From Elusimicrobiota bacterium (GTDB taxonomy: Bacteria; Elusimicrobiota; Elusimicrobia; 2-02-FULL-39-32): DNA of 9,385 nt. Positions 1 to 6,512 of this stretch are shown here, piece after piece. The stretch covers positions 1 through 9,385 of the forward strand of contig JAHFCA010000046.1 of NCBI GenBank assembly GCA_023249715.1, read 5' to 3'. Below the pieces are notes generated by a model. That model saw only the letters and a program-made list of their open reading frames with translations, ran no database searches and was not told where the DNA came from. Every line of letters starts with the position of its first letter. The first letter of the stretch is position 1. A program made the translations under genes and the position numbers.

Positions 1-4
1 ACCC

Positions 5-421
5 CTAGGGTTTAGCTCGAGGGGAATAGAGGTTGATTTTAATATGTTTGAAGAAAAGTTGGAAATCTTTGTCCGTTGTAAAAATGGGAAGATCGCGCTT
101 GTGCGCGATCGCGCAAATTAGAAAATCTGTGTTGGACCCTTGAATTCCATAAGTTCGAAACCGGTTATAAAGTTCTGCGGCAAACTCGTAATCTTCCATC
201 GCGATTGGATAATCCGGGAAAGCCTTCATTCTTTCTTTTAAACTAGAAAATTGGTCAGTGTGACTAACGCCGGAAAGAATTTCTTGCCGAATTGGCCCCA
301 GCAATACCACTCGCCCTTCTTGAATAAGTTCTTTTAGTTCGTTCCGATTCGTTTCCGTTTGGAGAGACCACTTTTTTCTGAACGCATCGGACCAAATACA
401 GGTGTCCACTAAAACGTTCAA
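5..421 (-). CDS. vapC: VapC-type PIN-domain ribonuclease toxin
   Basis: Toxin of a type II toxin-antitoxin pair. PIN-domain VapC proteins are Mg-dependent RNases that cut tRNA or rRNA when their antitoxin is degraded. The 138-residue length is normal. The acidic active-site residues are visible: D6 in LVDTCIW right after the start, E47 in the PIRQEIL segment, D99 in NTDFLICA, and D117 in the TTDKDF motif. The start is a TTG at 421-419 that overlaps the vapB stop (TTGA, 4 bases shared). No ATG lies near the N-terminal VDT motif, so TTG is the only reasonable start, and it implies translational coupling to vapB. The stop is TAG at 7-5, so the gene is complete at the window edge. The target RNA cannot be told from sequence. 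Family assignment is firm; activity is inferred. Confidence 0.93.
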   Translation of the reverse strand: MNVLVDTCIWSDAFRKKWSLQTETNRNELKELIQEGRVVLLGPIRQEILSGVSHTDQFSSLKERMKAFPDYPIAMEDYEFAAELYNRFRTYGIQGSNTDFLICAIAHKRDLPIFTTDKDFQLFFKHIKINLYSPRAKP

Positions 422-618
422 TGCTGTTTCCTCTGTTTTTTATAATTAAAGCGCGGATCGTACTCCACTTGCCCAAAAATATCTAGTATTTTTAACTGTT
501 TTTTGTGTTGAATATATTCTTCCAGAGCTTTTGTCACGGCATCCCGTTTGGTTTTGTGTCCGCCCACTTTTTGCGCTGCGCTAATCAGTTGGTCGCTAAT
601 CGCGAGATTGGTCGCCAT
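418..618 (-). CDS. vapB: VapB-type antitoxin
   Basis: Antitoxin of 66 residues that should bind VapC, block its active site and repress the operon. The N-terminus (MATNLAISDQLI) is a ribbon-helix-helix type beta strand and helix. It is followed by the KTKRDAV segment and the C-terminal ILDIFGQVEYDP/FNYKKQR tail, characteristic of the VapB_antitoxin family in which the tail threads into the toxin. The ATG at 618 has a strong Shine-Dalgarno (GGAGGA, complement of 625-630) six bases upstream. It is the first gene of the operon and overlaps vapC by four bases. The repeat in its promoter is a plausible autoregulatory operator. Family call is confident from the conserved tail. Confidence 0.92.
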   Translation of the reverse strand: MATNLAISDQLISAAQKVGGHKTKRDAVTKALEEYIQHKKQLKILDIFGQVEYDPRFNYKKQRKQH

Positions 619-652
619 AATATATCCTCCTTATGCTTAAACTCTACACTTA

Positions 653-681
653 AGTATACACATTATATTACACATTATCAA
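653..681 (-). promoter_or_regulatory. vapBC promoter
   Basis: On the minus strand the -35 is TTGATA (681-676) and the -10 is TATACT (658-653), with a 17-bp spacer. This is a near-consensus sigma-70 promoter pointing at vapB. The predicted transcript would start near 646 and carry the GGAGGA ribosome binding site at 630-625. Confidence 0.75.
657..678. repeat. Tandem TACACATTAT repeat in the vapBC promoter
   Basis: TACACATTAT occurs at 657-666 and again at 669-678, a 12-bp repeat that fills the spacer and touches both promoter boxes. Being in the promoter of a VapB with a ribbon-helix-helix-like N-terminus, it is a candidate operator for VapB or VapBC. That role is inference. Confidence 0.5.
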
Positions 682-689
682 GAGAAAAT

Positions 690-708
690 GTTACAAATTT
701 GTTACAAA
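690..708. repeat. GTTACAAA direct repeat, 11-bp period
   Basis: GTTACAAA is present at 690-697 and 701-708, one helical turn apart, upstream of the vapBC promoter and of a TATAAT at 728-733. It may be a protein-binding site or simply AT-rich intergenic sequence. No function is assigned. Confidence 0.3.
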
Positions 709-752
709 AAGTTTGAGAGAAATTTTTTATAATTTTCTACACTATTCTTATG

Positions 753-786
753 CTCTTCCAGCGCTGTAAGGGGAGAGTATTTTTTT
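753..786 (+). terminator. Terminator-like hairpin with T tract
   Basis: The arms CTCTTCC (753-759) and GGGAGAG (771-777) pair over 7 bp with one G-U. The loop is 11 bases, and the tail (TATTTTTTT, 778-786) is a U tract. The geometry is that of an intrinsic terminator on the plus strand. No gene is visible upstream on that strand, so it would end an intergenic transcript (there is a TATAAT at 728-733) or read-through against vapBC. Confidence 0.4.
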
Positions 787-800
787 ACTTATTTTTGAAG

Positions 801-958
801 CCGGATATTGCGTTATAAAATGAGAACCGAGACGAAAAAGAGTGATGTTTTTTTGAAACAAAAAAGTGAGAGAATAGTTAAAACTATTCGCGAACTTTTT
901 TGTGAAGAAAAAATATCACTATTTTTCGTCGAATTCCATTTTCTAACGCACTATCCGG
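801..958. repeat. 158-bp imperfect palindrome (MITE-like or long hairpin)
   Basis: The whole segment folds back on itself. The ends CCGGATA (801-807) and TATCCGG (952-958) match perfectly. Inside them pair TGCGTTA/TAACGCA, AAAATG/CATTTT, GACGAAAAA/TTTTTCGTC and AGTGAT/ATCACT. The centre is GAATAGTT-AA-AACTATTC (872-889). Mismatches are scattered, with a small offset near 827-832. It carries no open reading frame. Such ORF-free, fully palindromic elements are typical of short non-autonomous transposable elements or of long 5'-UTR hairpins. No target-site duplication is evident at the borders. It fills most of the DNA between vapB and lptE and ends 6 bases before the lptE ribosome binding site. 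Confidence 0.85.
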
Positions 959-975
959 GTTAAAGTGAGGTTAAA

Positions 976-1563
976 ATGAAGCACCCTATTATTGTTAGAA
1001 CATTATTCCTTCTCTCGTTCCCCTTTTTAATCGGATGTCCTTATGCGTACACGCCCTCCCCGATTCTTCTGCCGCAACACATCCAATCGATTGCTATACG
1101 CCCCATAAAAAATCAAACCGCCTTTTTTGGGCTCGAAGATAAATTTATGATTCGTTTACAGGAAGAATTTACCCGTGGAGGAAATTACCCCTTAGTTCCG
1201 GAAGAAAATGGCGACGGAGTTTTAATTGCGGAAATTAACCGCTATATTAACGAACCTGTTTCTTACGATGAAAACTTAATTGTTCAAGAAAGAAAACTGT
1301 GGGTTCTGGTAAACATTTATTTTTTAGATAAAGTTCAAAATAAAATACTTTGGTCGGAACCGAACCTGCAGGGAATCCACCGTTACTTTGTAGAGACAAG
1401 ACCTGGCGGCCTTACGGAAGAAGAAGCCCGTTCCATTGTCTGGGATAAACTCTCCCGCGATATTTTTAGGCGCACGGTAGAAGGGTTTGGTTCTGTTACC
1501 GGAGAAATAGAGAGAAAGGTTCCCAACAAAGGTCCGGCAGGCAAAGAAGAAGTCCTCCCCTAA
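976..1563 (+). CDS. lptE: LptE-like LPS-assembly outer-membrane lipoprotein
   Basis: Probable LptE, the lipoprotein that plugs the LptD barrel and helps place lipopolysaccharide in the outer leaflet of the outer membrane. The 195-residue protein starts with a lipoprotein signal peptide: basic MKHPIIVR, a hydrophobic stretch, then lipobox LIGC with the lipidated Cys at residue 21. The mature part opens with a segment around IQSIAIRPIKNQT (37-49), the pattern of LptE and related lipoproteins (a beta strand with a conserved N after a hydrophobic run). It continues as alternating strands and ends with a helical region (EEEARSIVWDKLSRDIFRRTVEG). The ATG at 976 follows an AAAGTGAGG ribosome binding site. 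The next gene is holA, 6 bp downstream; lptE-holA adjacency is common in bacteria and supports the call. Sequence conservation in LptE is low, so the name rests on lipobox, length and context together. Confidence 0.75.
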   Translation: MKHPIIVRTLFLLSFPFLIGCPYAYTPSPILLPQHIQSIAIRPIKNQTAFFGLEDKFMIRLQEEFTRGGNYPLVPEENGDGVLIAEINRYINEPVSYDENLIVQERKLWVLVNIYFLDKVQNKILWSEPNLQGIHRYFVETRPGGLTEEEARSIVWDKLSRDIFRRTVEGFGSVTGEIERKVPNKGPAGKEEVLP

Positions 1564-1569
1564 AATCGC

Positions 1570-2502
1570 TTGCCATTACTCGATTCCGCTCAACTCGCCG
1601 CCACAAGCAAAAACTGGAAAGACCTTCCCGAGATTATTCTTCTTATGGGAGAAGAAGAAAGTTTAATGAAGGACCACATTAAAGAGATCGCCTCCCGATA
1701 CATTAAAATTTATGGCGACTCCATTCTGGAATTCAACCTGGATAAATTTAACGCGGATAGCATAGACGTGGAAAGGGTGTTAGATTCCTGCCTCACCTTG
1801 CCCTGCGGGCAAACTAAAAAATTGGTTCTGCTGGAACATTTAGAAAAATATTCTCCCAGTTCTAAATCAAAAATTGAAGAATATTGCGGCGCGCCCTCTG
1901 CTTCCACAACACTCCTCATTCAATGGACGACAAAACTAAACAGTTCTATTTTTAATAATCCTTTAGTAAAAAGCATTTCTACTAAAGGATTTGTTTTAAA
2001 ATACTGGAAACTCTTTGAAGATAAACGCCCCCCATGGATTCAGGCTGAATTTTTAAAGGAAGGCTACCGCATTCCTTTTGCGGCGGCTCAATTGCTTTCG
2101 GAAGAGGGCGGGGAAACTCTGGCGGACTTAAAAAATGAAATAGAAAAATTAAAAATTTTCTGCTTTGAGAATAAAGAGGTTTCCATAGAAGCGGTAAAAG
2201 AGGCGATGAGCTTTAAACGCTCCCACTCGCTTTGGAGTTTTATAGACTCCTTAGAATCTAAAAATTATAGGGCGGCGGGCCAAATTTTAGAAGAGTGCCT
2301 GGCAGAGGGGGAAGAACCGATAAAAATTATCTATTTTCTGGCAAAATTTTTAAGAAAATCTTCGGATAAAATGGCTCCAGAAGTCTTAAAAAAACTACTA
2401 AGAAAACTCAAACAATGCGATGGACTTTTAAAATTAGGAGAAGATTTAGAGGCTGCTCTCTTAGAGCAGTGGGTCAGTTTATACAGCCGCAGCCTGCGCT
2501 GA
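1570..2502 (+). CDS. holA: DNA polymerase III subunit delta
   Basis: Delta subunit of the clamp loader; it opens the beta sliding clamp and bridges it to the gamma/tau ATPases. The protein has 310 residues, slightly below the usual 330-345. The order of features fits the family. An N-terminal strand with MGEEESLMKD (26-35) replaces the usual GEExxLxxE motif. An AAA+-like region follows with the L-V-L-LEHLEKY block (about 85-95), then the lid domain (KLFEDKRPPWIQAEFLKEGYRI, then LLSEEGGETLADLKNEIEKL). A C-terminal helical collar starts near SLWSFIDSL. The start is taken as TTG at 1570, because the first ATG (1645) falls in the middle of the conserved GEEE strand and would remove it. The 3' end overlaps the convergent rpsT by 24 bp. 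It is probably cotranscribed with lptE. Confidence 0.88.
   Translation: MPLLDSAQLAATSKNWKDLPEIILLMGEEESLMKDHIKEIASRYIKIYGDSILEFNLDKFNADSIDVERVLDSCLTLPCGQTKKLVLLEHLEKYSPSSKSKIEEYCGAPSASTTLLIQWTTKLNSSIFNNPLVKSISTKGFVLKYWKLFEDKRPPWIQAEFLKEGYRIPFAAAQLLSEEGGETLADLKNEIEKLKIFCFENKEVSIEAVKEAMSFKRSHSLWSFIDSLESKNYRAAGQILEECLAEGEEPIKIIYFLAKFLRKSSDKMAPEVLKKLLRKLKQCDGLLKLGEDLEAALLEQWVSLYSRSLR
2453..2469 (-). terminator. Perfect hairpin just past the rpsT stop, inside holA
   Basis: CTGCTCT (2453-2459) and AGAGCAG (2463-2469) form a perfect 7-bp stem with a 3-base loop. It begins 9 bases downstream of the rpsT stop (2479) and lies within holA codons. There is no U tract on the minus strand, so it is at best a weak terminator or a 3'-end-protecting stem-loop for the rpsT mRNA. 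Confidence 0.35.
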
Positions 2503-2775
2503 GAGTTGTTGTACTTTTAAGGAGAGACGTGCTTTTTTTCGGGAAGCCGCGTTGGAATGGATAAGACCAATCTTAGCCGCTTTATCCCAGGCGGAGAAAC
2601 ATTCCGGAAGCAGTTTCTTTGCCAAGTTTTGGTCTTTAGAGAGAACCGCTTTCTCCACATTTTTTGCCAAAACCCGAATGGTGCGTTTCACCACTTTATT
2701 TCTGGAGGTGCGACGCAACGTTTTTCTGTGTTCTTTAATGGCCGAGGTATGCCGGCCTGTTTTTAATTTCGCCAT
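2479..2775 (-). CDS. rpsT: 30S ribosomal protein S20
   Basis: Primary rRNA-binding protein of the 30S subunit; S20 binds 16S rRNA early in assembly. The 98 residues are very basic and match the family throughout: MAKLKTGRHTSAIKEHRK at the start, RRTSRNKVVKRTIR, and the C-terminal IHSNAASRKKARLS segment with the conserved N-A-A-R-K-K-R pattern. A longer reading with 15 extra N-terminal residues is possible but is rejected, because MAKLK is the family start and the upstream part contains the promoter. The gene runs against its neighbours. It converges on holA with a 24-bp overlap and diverges from murJ with only 23 bp between start codons. No Shine-Dalgarno precedes the ATG. Confidence 0.97.
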   Translation of the reverse strand: MAKLKTGRHTSAIKEHRKTLRRTSRNKVVKRTIRVLAKNVEKAVLSKDQNLAKKLLPECFSAWDKAAKIGLIHSNAASRKKARLSLKVQQLSAQAAAV

Positions 2776-2784
2776 AATTTGGAT

Positions 2785-2813
2785 AATATAAGATAAAAAT
2801 GGAACAAAGTCAA
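2785..2813 (-). promoter_or_regulatory. rpsT promoter, -35 inside murJ
   Basis: On the minus strand the -35 is TTGACT (2813-2808) and the -10 is TATATT (2790-2785), with a 17-bp spacer. The -35 is built from murJ codons 4-5. Only 9 bases separate the -10 from the rpsT ATG at 2775, so the transcript would have a leader of about 0-4 nt. The reverse reading of the same AT box gives TAATAT (2784-2789), a possible -10 for murJ. Confidence 0.7.
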
Positions 2814-4400
2814 TCCGCACACCCTGTTTTTGCCAAAAGAGTAGGCAAATTTGCCTCGGCTACTCTCCTCTCCAGAATTTTAGGGTATATCCGAGACGCT
2901 TCGGTCGCCTTTACTTTTGGCGGTGGCATGATAACGGATAGTTTCTATACCGCCTTTCGTATCTCCAACCTATTGCGCCGTCTTTTAGGGGAAGGAGCGC
3001 TTTCTTCCAGCTTTAACCCCGTATTTTCCAAGTCCGTCTTACAAGACTCCAAAGAAGAAACACTTAATTTTGTGAGATCCCTTTTTACAAAATTAATTGT
3101 AAACCTTACTTTTTTGGTCGCTTTGGGAATACTCTTTACCCCTCTCTTAACCCACTGGATCGCTCCGGGCTTTAAAGACTGGACGGAAAAATATGAGATG
3201 ACCATTTTGCTCACGCGCTGCACTTTTCCGTTCTTTCTATTTATCTCTTTAGCCGCCCTAACGGGAGCTCTCTTAAACGCTCTTAAACATTTTTTCCTGC
3301 CTGCTTTTGCTCCCGCAATGCTTTCTGTATCCGAAATTATTTACTTGGTTCTACTGATCCCGCTACTGCGATTTTTTTTCCCTGCTTTTACGGTGGAACG
3401 CCAAGTGGTTGGTCTTTCTATTGCGGTGGTCCTAGGAGCGTTGCTCCATTTTATGGTTCAACTGCCTTTACTGTATAAAGAAGGATATACCTTTAAATGG
3501 AGATGGGATTGGAATAACAAGAGATCTATACAAGTAGCTAAACTTATGGTGCCCGCAATGCTGGGGCTTTCTGTAGAACAGATTAACGCTTTTGTAGATA
3601 CTATTTGCGCTACCTTTTTAGTAGAAGGGTCTGTAACGGCGCTATATAATTCCAATCGTCTCATGCAACTTCCTTTAGCGCTATTTGGTATTTCTATCGC
3701 CAGTGTTTCTTTGCCTACTCTTTCCGACCATTTTGCCGCTGACGATTTTTATAAACTCAACCATGCCATACGCCACGCGTTAAGAAGCGCCCTCTTTGTG
3801 GTAGTTCCGGCTTCCATAGGACTTCTCTTTTTGGCTCATCCTATTATTACAGTGCTCTTTGAACACGGAAAGTTTACACCCTTCGCCACGCAACTCACCA
3901 AAAACGCGCTGTGGGGCTATACGTTGGGGCTGCCAGCCTACTCGATTGTAAAAATACTCGCCAACACTTTCTACGCCCTCCACGAACCAAAAGTCCCGGT
4001 AAAAATATCCGTTTTTTGTATCAGTTTAAATGTCATTCTCAATCTCACCCTCATGGGCCCCTTAGGGGTGGGAGGGTTAGCCCTAGCCACCGCCATCTCT
4101 TCCTGGACCAACATGACCCTGCTTTATATTCTTCTTCAAAAACGTCTCAAAAAAGAAATTGAAACAGACGGTAAAGAAAAAATTAAAACCAGAAATGCTC
4201 TGCTCCGCATTTTAATGGCTTCTACCGGAATGGTTCTTTTTCTTTTTGCGCTCCATTTTATTTTGCCGTCCTCCCGCGCTTTTTTACAGGTGATTCTGGG
4301 AATTGGAGGAGGTATCCCGATCTACTTTGGAATTGCTAAAATGCTGCATATGGATGAGCTTAAACTTTTTACCGACTTTTTCAGGAAATCTAAAGGATGA
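2799..4400 (+). CDS. murJ: Lipid II flippase MurJ
   Basis: Inner-membrane flippase of the MVF/MOP superfamily that moves lipid II across the membrane for peptidoglycan synthesis. The 533 residues form about 14 hydrophobic helices. Charged residues known to be essential in Escherichia coli MurJ are present at a constant +8 offset: R26 (SRILG), R32 (YIRDAS), D47 (TDSFY) and R60 in the NLLRRLLGEGAL motif. The later VEGSVTALYNSNRLMQLPLALFG region, with R287, corresponds to the YxxRLxxxP signature that contains R270 in E. coli. The ATG at 2799 has no clear Shine-Dalgarno. It is the first gene of a plus-strand run; its TGA (4398-4400) directly abuts the uvrC ATG. The upstream region is shared with the divergent rpsT promoter. 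Confidence 0.97.
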   Translation: MEQSQSAHPVFAKRVGKFASATLLSRILGYIRDASVAFTFGGGMITDSFYTAFRISNLLRRLLGEGALSSSFNPVFSKSVLQDSKEETLNFVRSLFTKLIVNLTFLVALGILFTPLLTHWIAPGFKDWTEKYEMTILLTRCTFPFFLFISLAALTGALLNALKHFFLPAFAPAMLSVSEIIYLVLLIPLLRFFFPAFTVERQVVGLSIAVVLGALLHFMVQLPLLYKEGYTFKWRWDWNNKRSIQVAKLMVPAMLGLSVEQINAFVDTICATFLVEGSVTALYNSNRLMQLPLALFGISIASVSLPTLSDHFAADDFYKLNHAIRHALRSALFVVVPASIGLLFLAHPIITVLFEHGKFTPFATQLTKNALWGYTLGLPAYSIVKILANTFYALHEPKVPVKISVFCISLNVILNLTLMGPLGVGGLALATAISSWTNMTLLYILLQKRLKKEIETDGKEKIKTRNALLRILMASTGMVLFLFALHFILPSSRAFLQVILGIGGGIPIYFGIAKMLHMDELKLFTDFFRKSKG

Positions 4401-5726
4401 ATGGACATAGAACATTTGCCGCAATCTCCCGGTGTTTATTTAATGAGAGACGCCACCGCAAAAATTATTTACATTGGGAAAGCTAAAAATTTAAAAAAAA
4501 GAGTCGCTAGTTACTTCCAAAAAATACCTTCCACTCCAAAGATTTCCGCGTTAGTCACCACCGTAAAAAAAATTGACTATATCCCCACCCAATCGGAACG
4601 GGAATGTCTTATTTTGGAACAAAAACTCATACGCCAAACCCAACCCATTTATAATATTACCTGGAAGGACGATAAAAGCTATCCCTACATTAAACTCACC
4701 TGGAACGAAGACTTCCCGCGCCTATTTTGGACGCGTAAAAAAGCGCGGGATGGCGCCCACTATTTTGGGCCCTATCCGCACGTTCATTTGGTGCGAAAAT
4801 TAGTCTATACCCTGTGGAAAAAAAGAATCGCTCCCTTAAGGCCCTGTAAATTCGACTTTAAAAAAGAGCAGATTGCCCAAGGAGAAGGATTAAAAGAGAA
4901 CAACCCTTCTCTCTACCGCAAAGTTCAATCCTGCATCTATCTGCACACGGAGGAATGCGCCGCCCCCTGCGTGAGAAAAATTTCCAGGCCGGGCTACCTT
5001 AAACTGGCGCTTAAGGCGGATTGGTACCTCAAAGGAAATTTAGAACCGCTTAAGGAATCTTTAGAAGAGGAAATGAAGGAGGCCTCTAAAAATTTGGAGT
5101 ACGAAAAAGCGCAGGAATTAAAAGAGCAAATTCAAATGCTCTCTTTCCTAAAGGAAAAAGTTTCTTTAAAGGAAGTAAGCGAAAACACAATTTTAGAACA
5201 GACTCAAAAATCTCAAGTGTTAACAAATCTGCAGAAAGCGTTACAGCTTCCCCGTCCGCCCATCCGCATAGAGGCGTTCGATATTTCCAACACTCAAACC
5301 GTGGAACCGGTGGCCTCGATGATTGTGTTTGCAAGGGGAGAACCTTATAAACCGGATTACCGAAAATTTAAAATTAAAACGGTCCAGGCGCCCAACGATT
5401 TTGCCAGTATGGGCGAAGTGATCTTGCGGAGAACGCGCCATTTTGAAAAGGGGGAAAAATTACCCGATTTAATTCTGATCGACGGCGGAAAAGGACAGCT
5501 GCAGGCGGCCCTGCGCGCTTTAGGGGATTGGGCAAAAAAAATTCCGGTCATCGCTTTAGCCAAAGAGCGAGAAGAAGTTTACATTCCAGGCAAGCCGGAA
5601 CCTCTTTTACTGCCTTTGGAATCGCCAGAGTTACACCTGCTGCAACGAGCGCGGGACGAGGCGCACCGCTTTGCCATTACATTCCACCGAACCCGCAGAA
5701 ACAAGGCTGTATTCCCTAACGTCTGA
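4401..5726 (+). CDS. uvrC: Excinuclease ABC subunit C, compact form
   Basis: Nuclease of UvrABC nucleotide excision repair; it cuts both sides of a lesion after UvrB loading. The N-terminal GIY-YIG domain is intact (GVY at 11-13, YIG at 24-26, catalytic E73, N85). Four cysteines (149, 178, 186, 190) match the iron-sulfur ligands. A UVR motif for UvrB contact lies near 217-252. The RNase H-like nuclease keeps all four catalytic residues: D294 in EAFDISN, D333 in PNDFASM, D361 in LILIDGGKGQ, H422 in DEAHRFAI. At 441 residues it is far shorter than the usual 590-620. The C-terminal (HhH)2 DNA-binding domain is absent, the protein ending soon after FHRTRRNK, and the UVR to RNase H stretch is about 115 residues shorter than in E. 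coli. The ATG directly follows the murJ stop, with AAAGGA as a close ribosome binding site. No internal stop or frameshift is seen, so this looks like a natural compact form. Confidence 0.95.
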   Translation: MDIEHLPQSPGVYLMRDATAKIIYIGKAKNLKKRVASYFQKIPSTPKISALVTTVKKIDYIPTQSERECLILEQKLIRQTQPIYNITWKDDKSYPYIKLTWNEDFPRLFWTRKKARDGAHYFGPYPHVHLVRKLVYTLWKKRIAPLRPCKFDFKKEQIAQGEGLKENNPSLYRKVQSCIYLHTEECAAPCVRKISRPGYLKLALKADWYLKGNLEPLKESLEEEMKEASKNLEYEKAQELKEQIQMLSFLKEKVSLKEVSENTILEQTQKSQVLTNLQKALQLPRPPIRIEAFDISNTQTVEPVASMIVFARGEPYKPDYRKFKIKTVQAPNDFASMGEVILRRTRHFEKGEKLPDLILIDGGKGQLQAALRALGDWAKKIPVIALAKEREEVYIPGKPEPLLLPLESPELHLLQRARDEAHRFAITFHRTRRNKAVFPNV

Positions 5727-5755
5727 TTGACAGCTCAATTTTGCTCTGTTAAACT
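5727..5755 (+). promoter_or_regulatory. Promoter of the lytic transglycosylase gene
   Basis: TTGACA (5727-5732, perfect -35) and TAAACT (5750-5755, 4 of 6 matches to the -10) are separated by 17 bp. They begin directly after the uvrC stop. The predicted start near 5762 leaves about 13 nt of leader before the ATG at 5775. This also explains why an in-frame TTG at 5727 should not be taken as the gene start. Confidence 0.55.
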
Positions 5756-5774
5756 TAAGTTGAAAAACCTTACA

Positions 5775-6512
5775 ATGAAAAAAAATGGTAGGGGACTGGT
5801 TTTTGTCCTTTTTTTTCTCCTCTCGTGTTCCATTGCCCAAGCCAAAAGAGGAAAGGTTTTTTATTCTCAAAACAGCGAAATTGCCGGAAATATATTTATT
5901 CAGAAAGATATTTTAGGAAAAGAGATTGTTACGGTGAGCGCGGAATGGGGAAAACTGCATATTCCTAAAACGTTGGTGAGAGGCATTGTCTACGAAAACC
6001 CTTCCATTCATTCCGCTTTGCAAAATTTGCTGACTCGCAAAACCAGCTATGGACGGAACCCTACCCTATACGACTCCTACATTATTATCGCTTCCGAAAA
6101 AAATAAGTTAGACCCGGATTTAGTTAAAGCGGTGATCCGGCAAGAATCGAACTTTAACAGGTTTGATATTTCGCACAAGGGAGCGCGGGGCCTTATGCAA
6201 CTTATGCCCCGGACCGCCCAGCTTTTGGGAGTAGAAGACATTTATGATCCCTGGGATAATATCCACGGAGGAACCCGCTTTTTAAGAGAAATGTTGGAAA
6301 CGTTTCAAGGCGACCTCCCTTTAGCTTTAGCGGCTTACAACGCCGGCCCCATTGCCGTAAAACGGTATGGCACCATTCCTCCCTACCCGGAAACTCAAGA
6401 TTTTGTGCGCAAAGTTCTGCGCTATTATCAGAGCTACCGGGACAGAAAAATTTATACCTATGAATCTAAAAACGGCACTCTTATATTTACAGACCAACCC
6501 TACTTTCACTAA
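5775..6512 (+). CDS. Secreted SLT-family lytic transglycosylase
   Basis: Periplasmic muramidase-like enzyme (family 1 lytic transglycosylase, Slt/MltC-type fold) that cleaves the MurNAc-GlcNAc bond and forms 1,6-anhydroMurNAc. The 245 residues start with a signal peptide (MKKNGRG, hydrophobic core, cleavage plausible after AQA). An LLSC four-residue string could instead be a poor lipobox. The SLT domain spans about 95-220: catalytic Glu124 in IRQESNFN, then the GARGLMQLMP motif, DPWDNIHGGTRFL, and ALAAYNAGP. The N-terminal 75 residues form a small strand-rich region. The last about 20 residues (IYTYESKNGTLIFTDQP) look like the YxYxxxxGxxxFT core of a DUF4124-type wall-associated module, usually found at the other end. 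The ATG at 5775 is chosen over TTG 5727 because it starts the signal peptide and the TTG is in the -35 box. The 3' end overlaps the next gene by 53 bp. Confidence 0.93.
   Translation: MKKNGRGLVFVLFFLLSCSIAQAKRGKVFYSQNSEIAGNIFIQKDILGKEIVTVSAEWGKLHIPKTLVRGIVYENPSIHSALQNLLTRKTSYGRNPTLYDSYIIIASEKNKLDPDLVKAVIRQESNFNRFDISHKGARGLMQLMPRTAQLLGVEDIYDPWDNIHGGTRFLREMLETFQGDLPLALAAYNAGPIAVKRYGTIPPYPETQDFVRKVLRYYQSYRDRKIYTYESKNGTLIFTDQPYFH

Noticed and set aside
91..114. GATCGCGC-TTGT-GCGCGATC hairpin with GCGATCGC (HIP1-like) in vapC
   Set aside because: A single copy within coding sequence; it encodes ordinary PIN-domain residues, so no separate function is claimed.
505..732. Plus-strand frame of 75 codons over vapB and its promoter
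   Set aside because: It is antisense to the well-supported vapB and its promoter, has no ribosome binding site and no recognisable domain.
2776..2820. Extended S20 start with 15 more residues
   Set aside because: Ribosomal protein S20 begins MAKLK or similar, and the extension would run over the rpsT promoter and the murJ start.
5727..5774. TTG start for the transglycosylase giving 16 more residues
   Set aside because: The TTG is part of a perfect -35 box and the signal peptide begins at the ATG at 5775.
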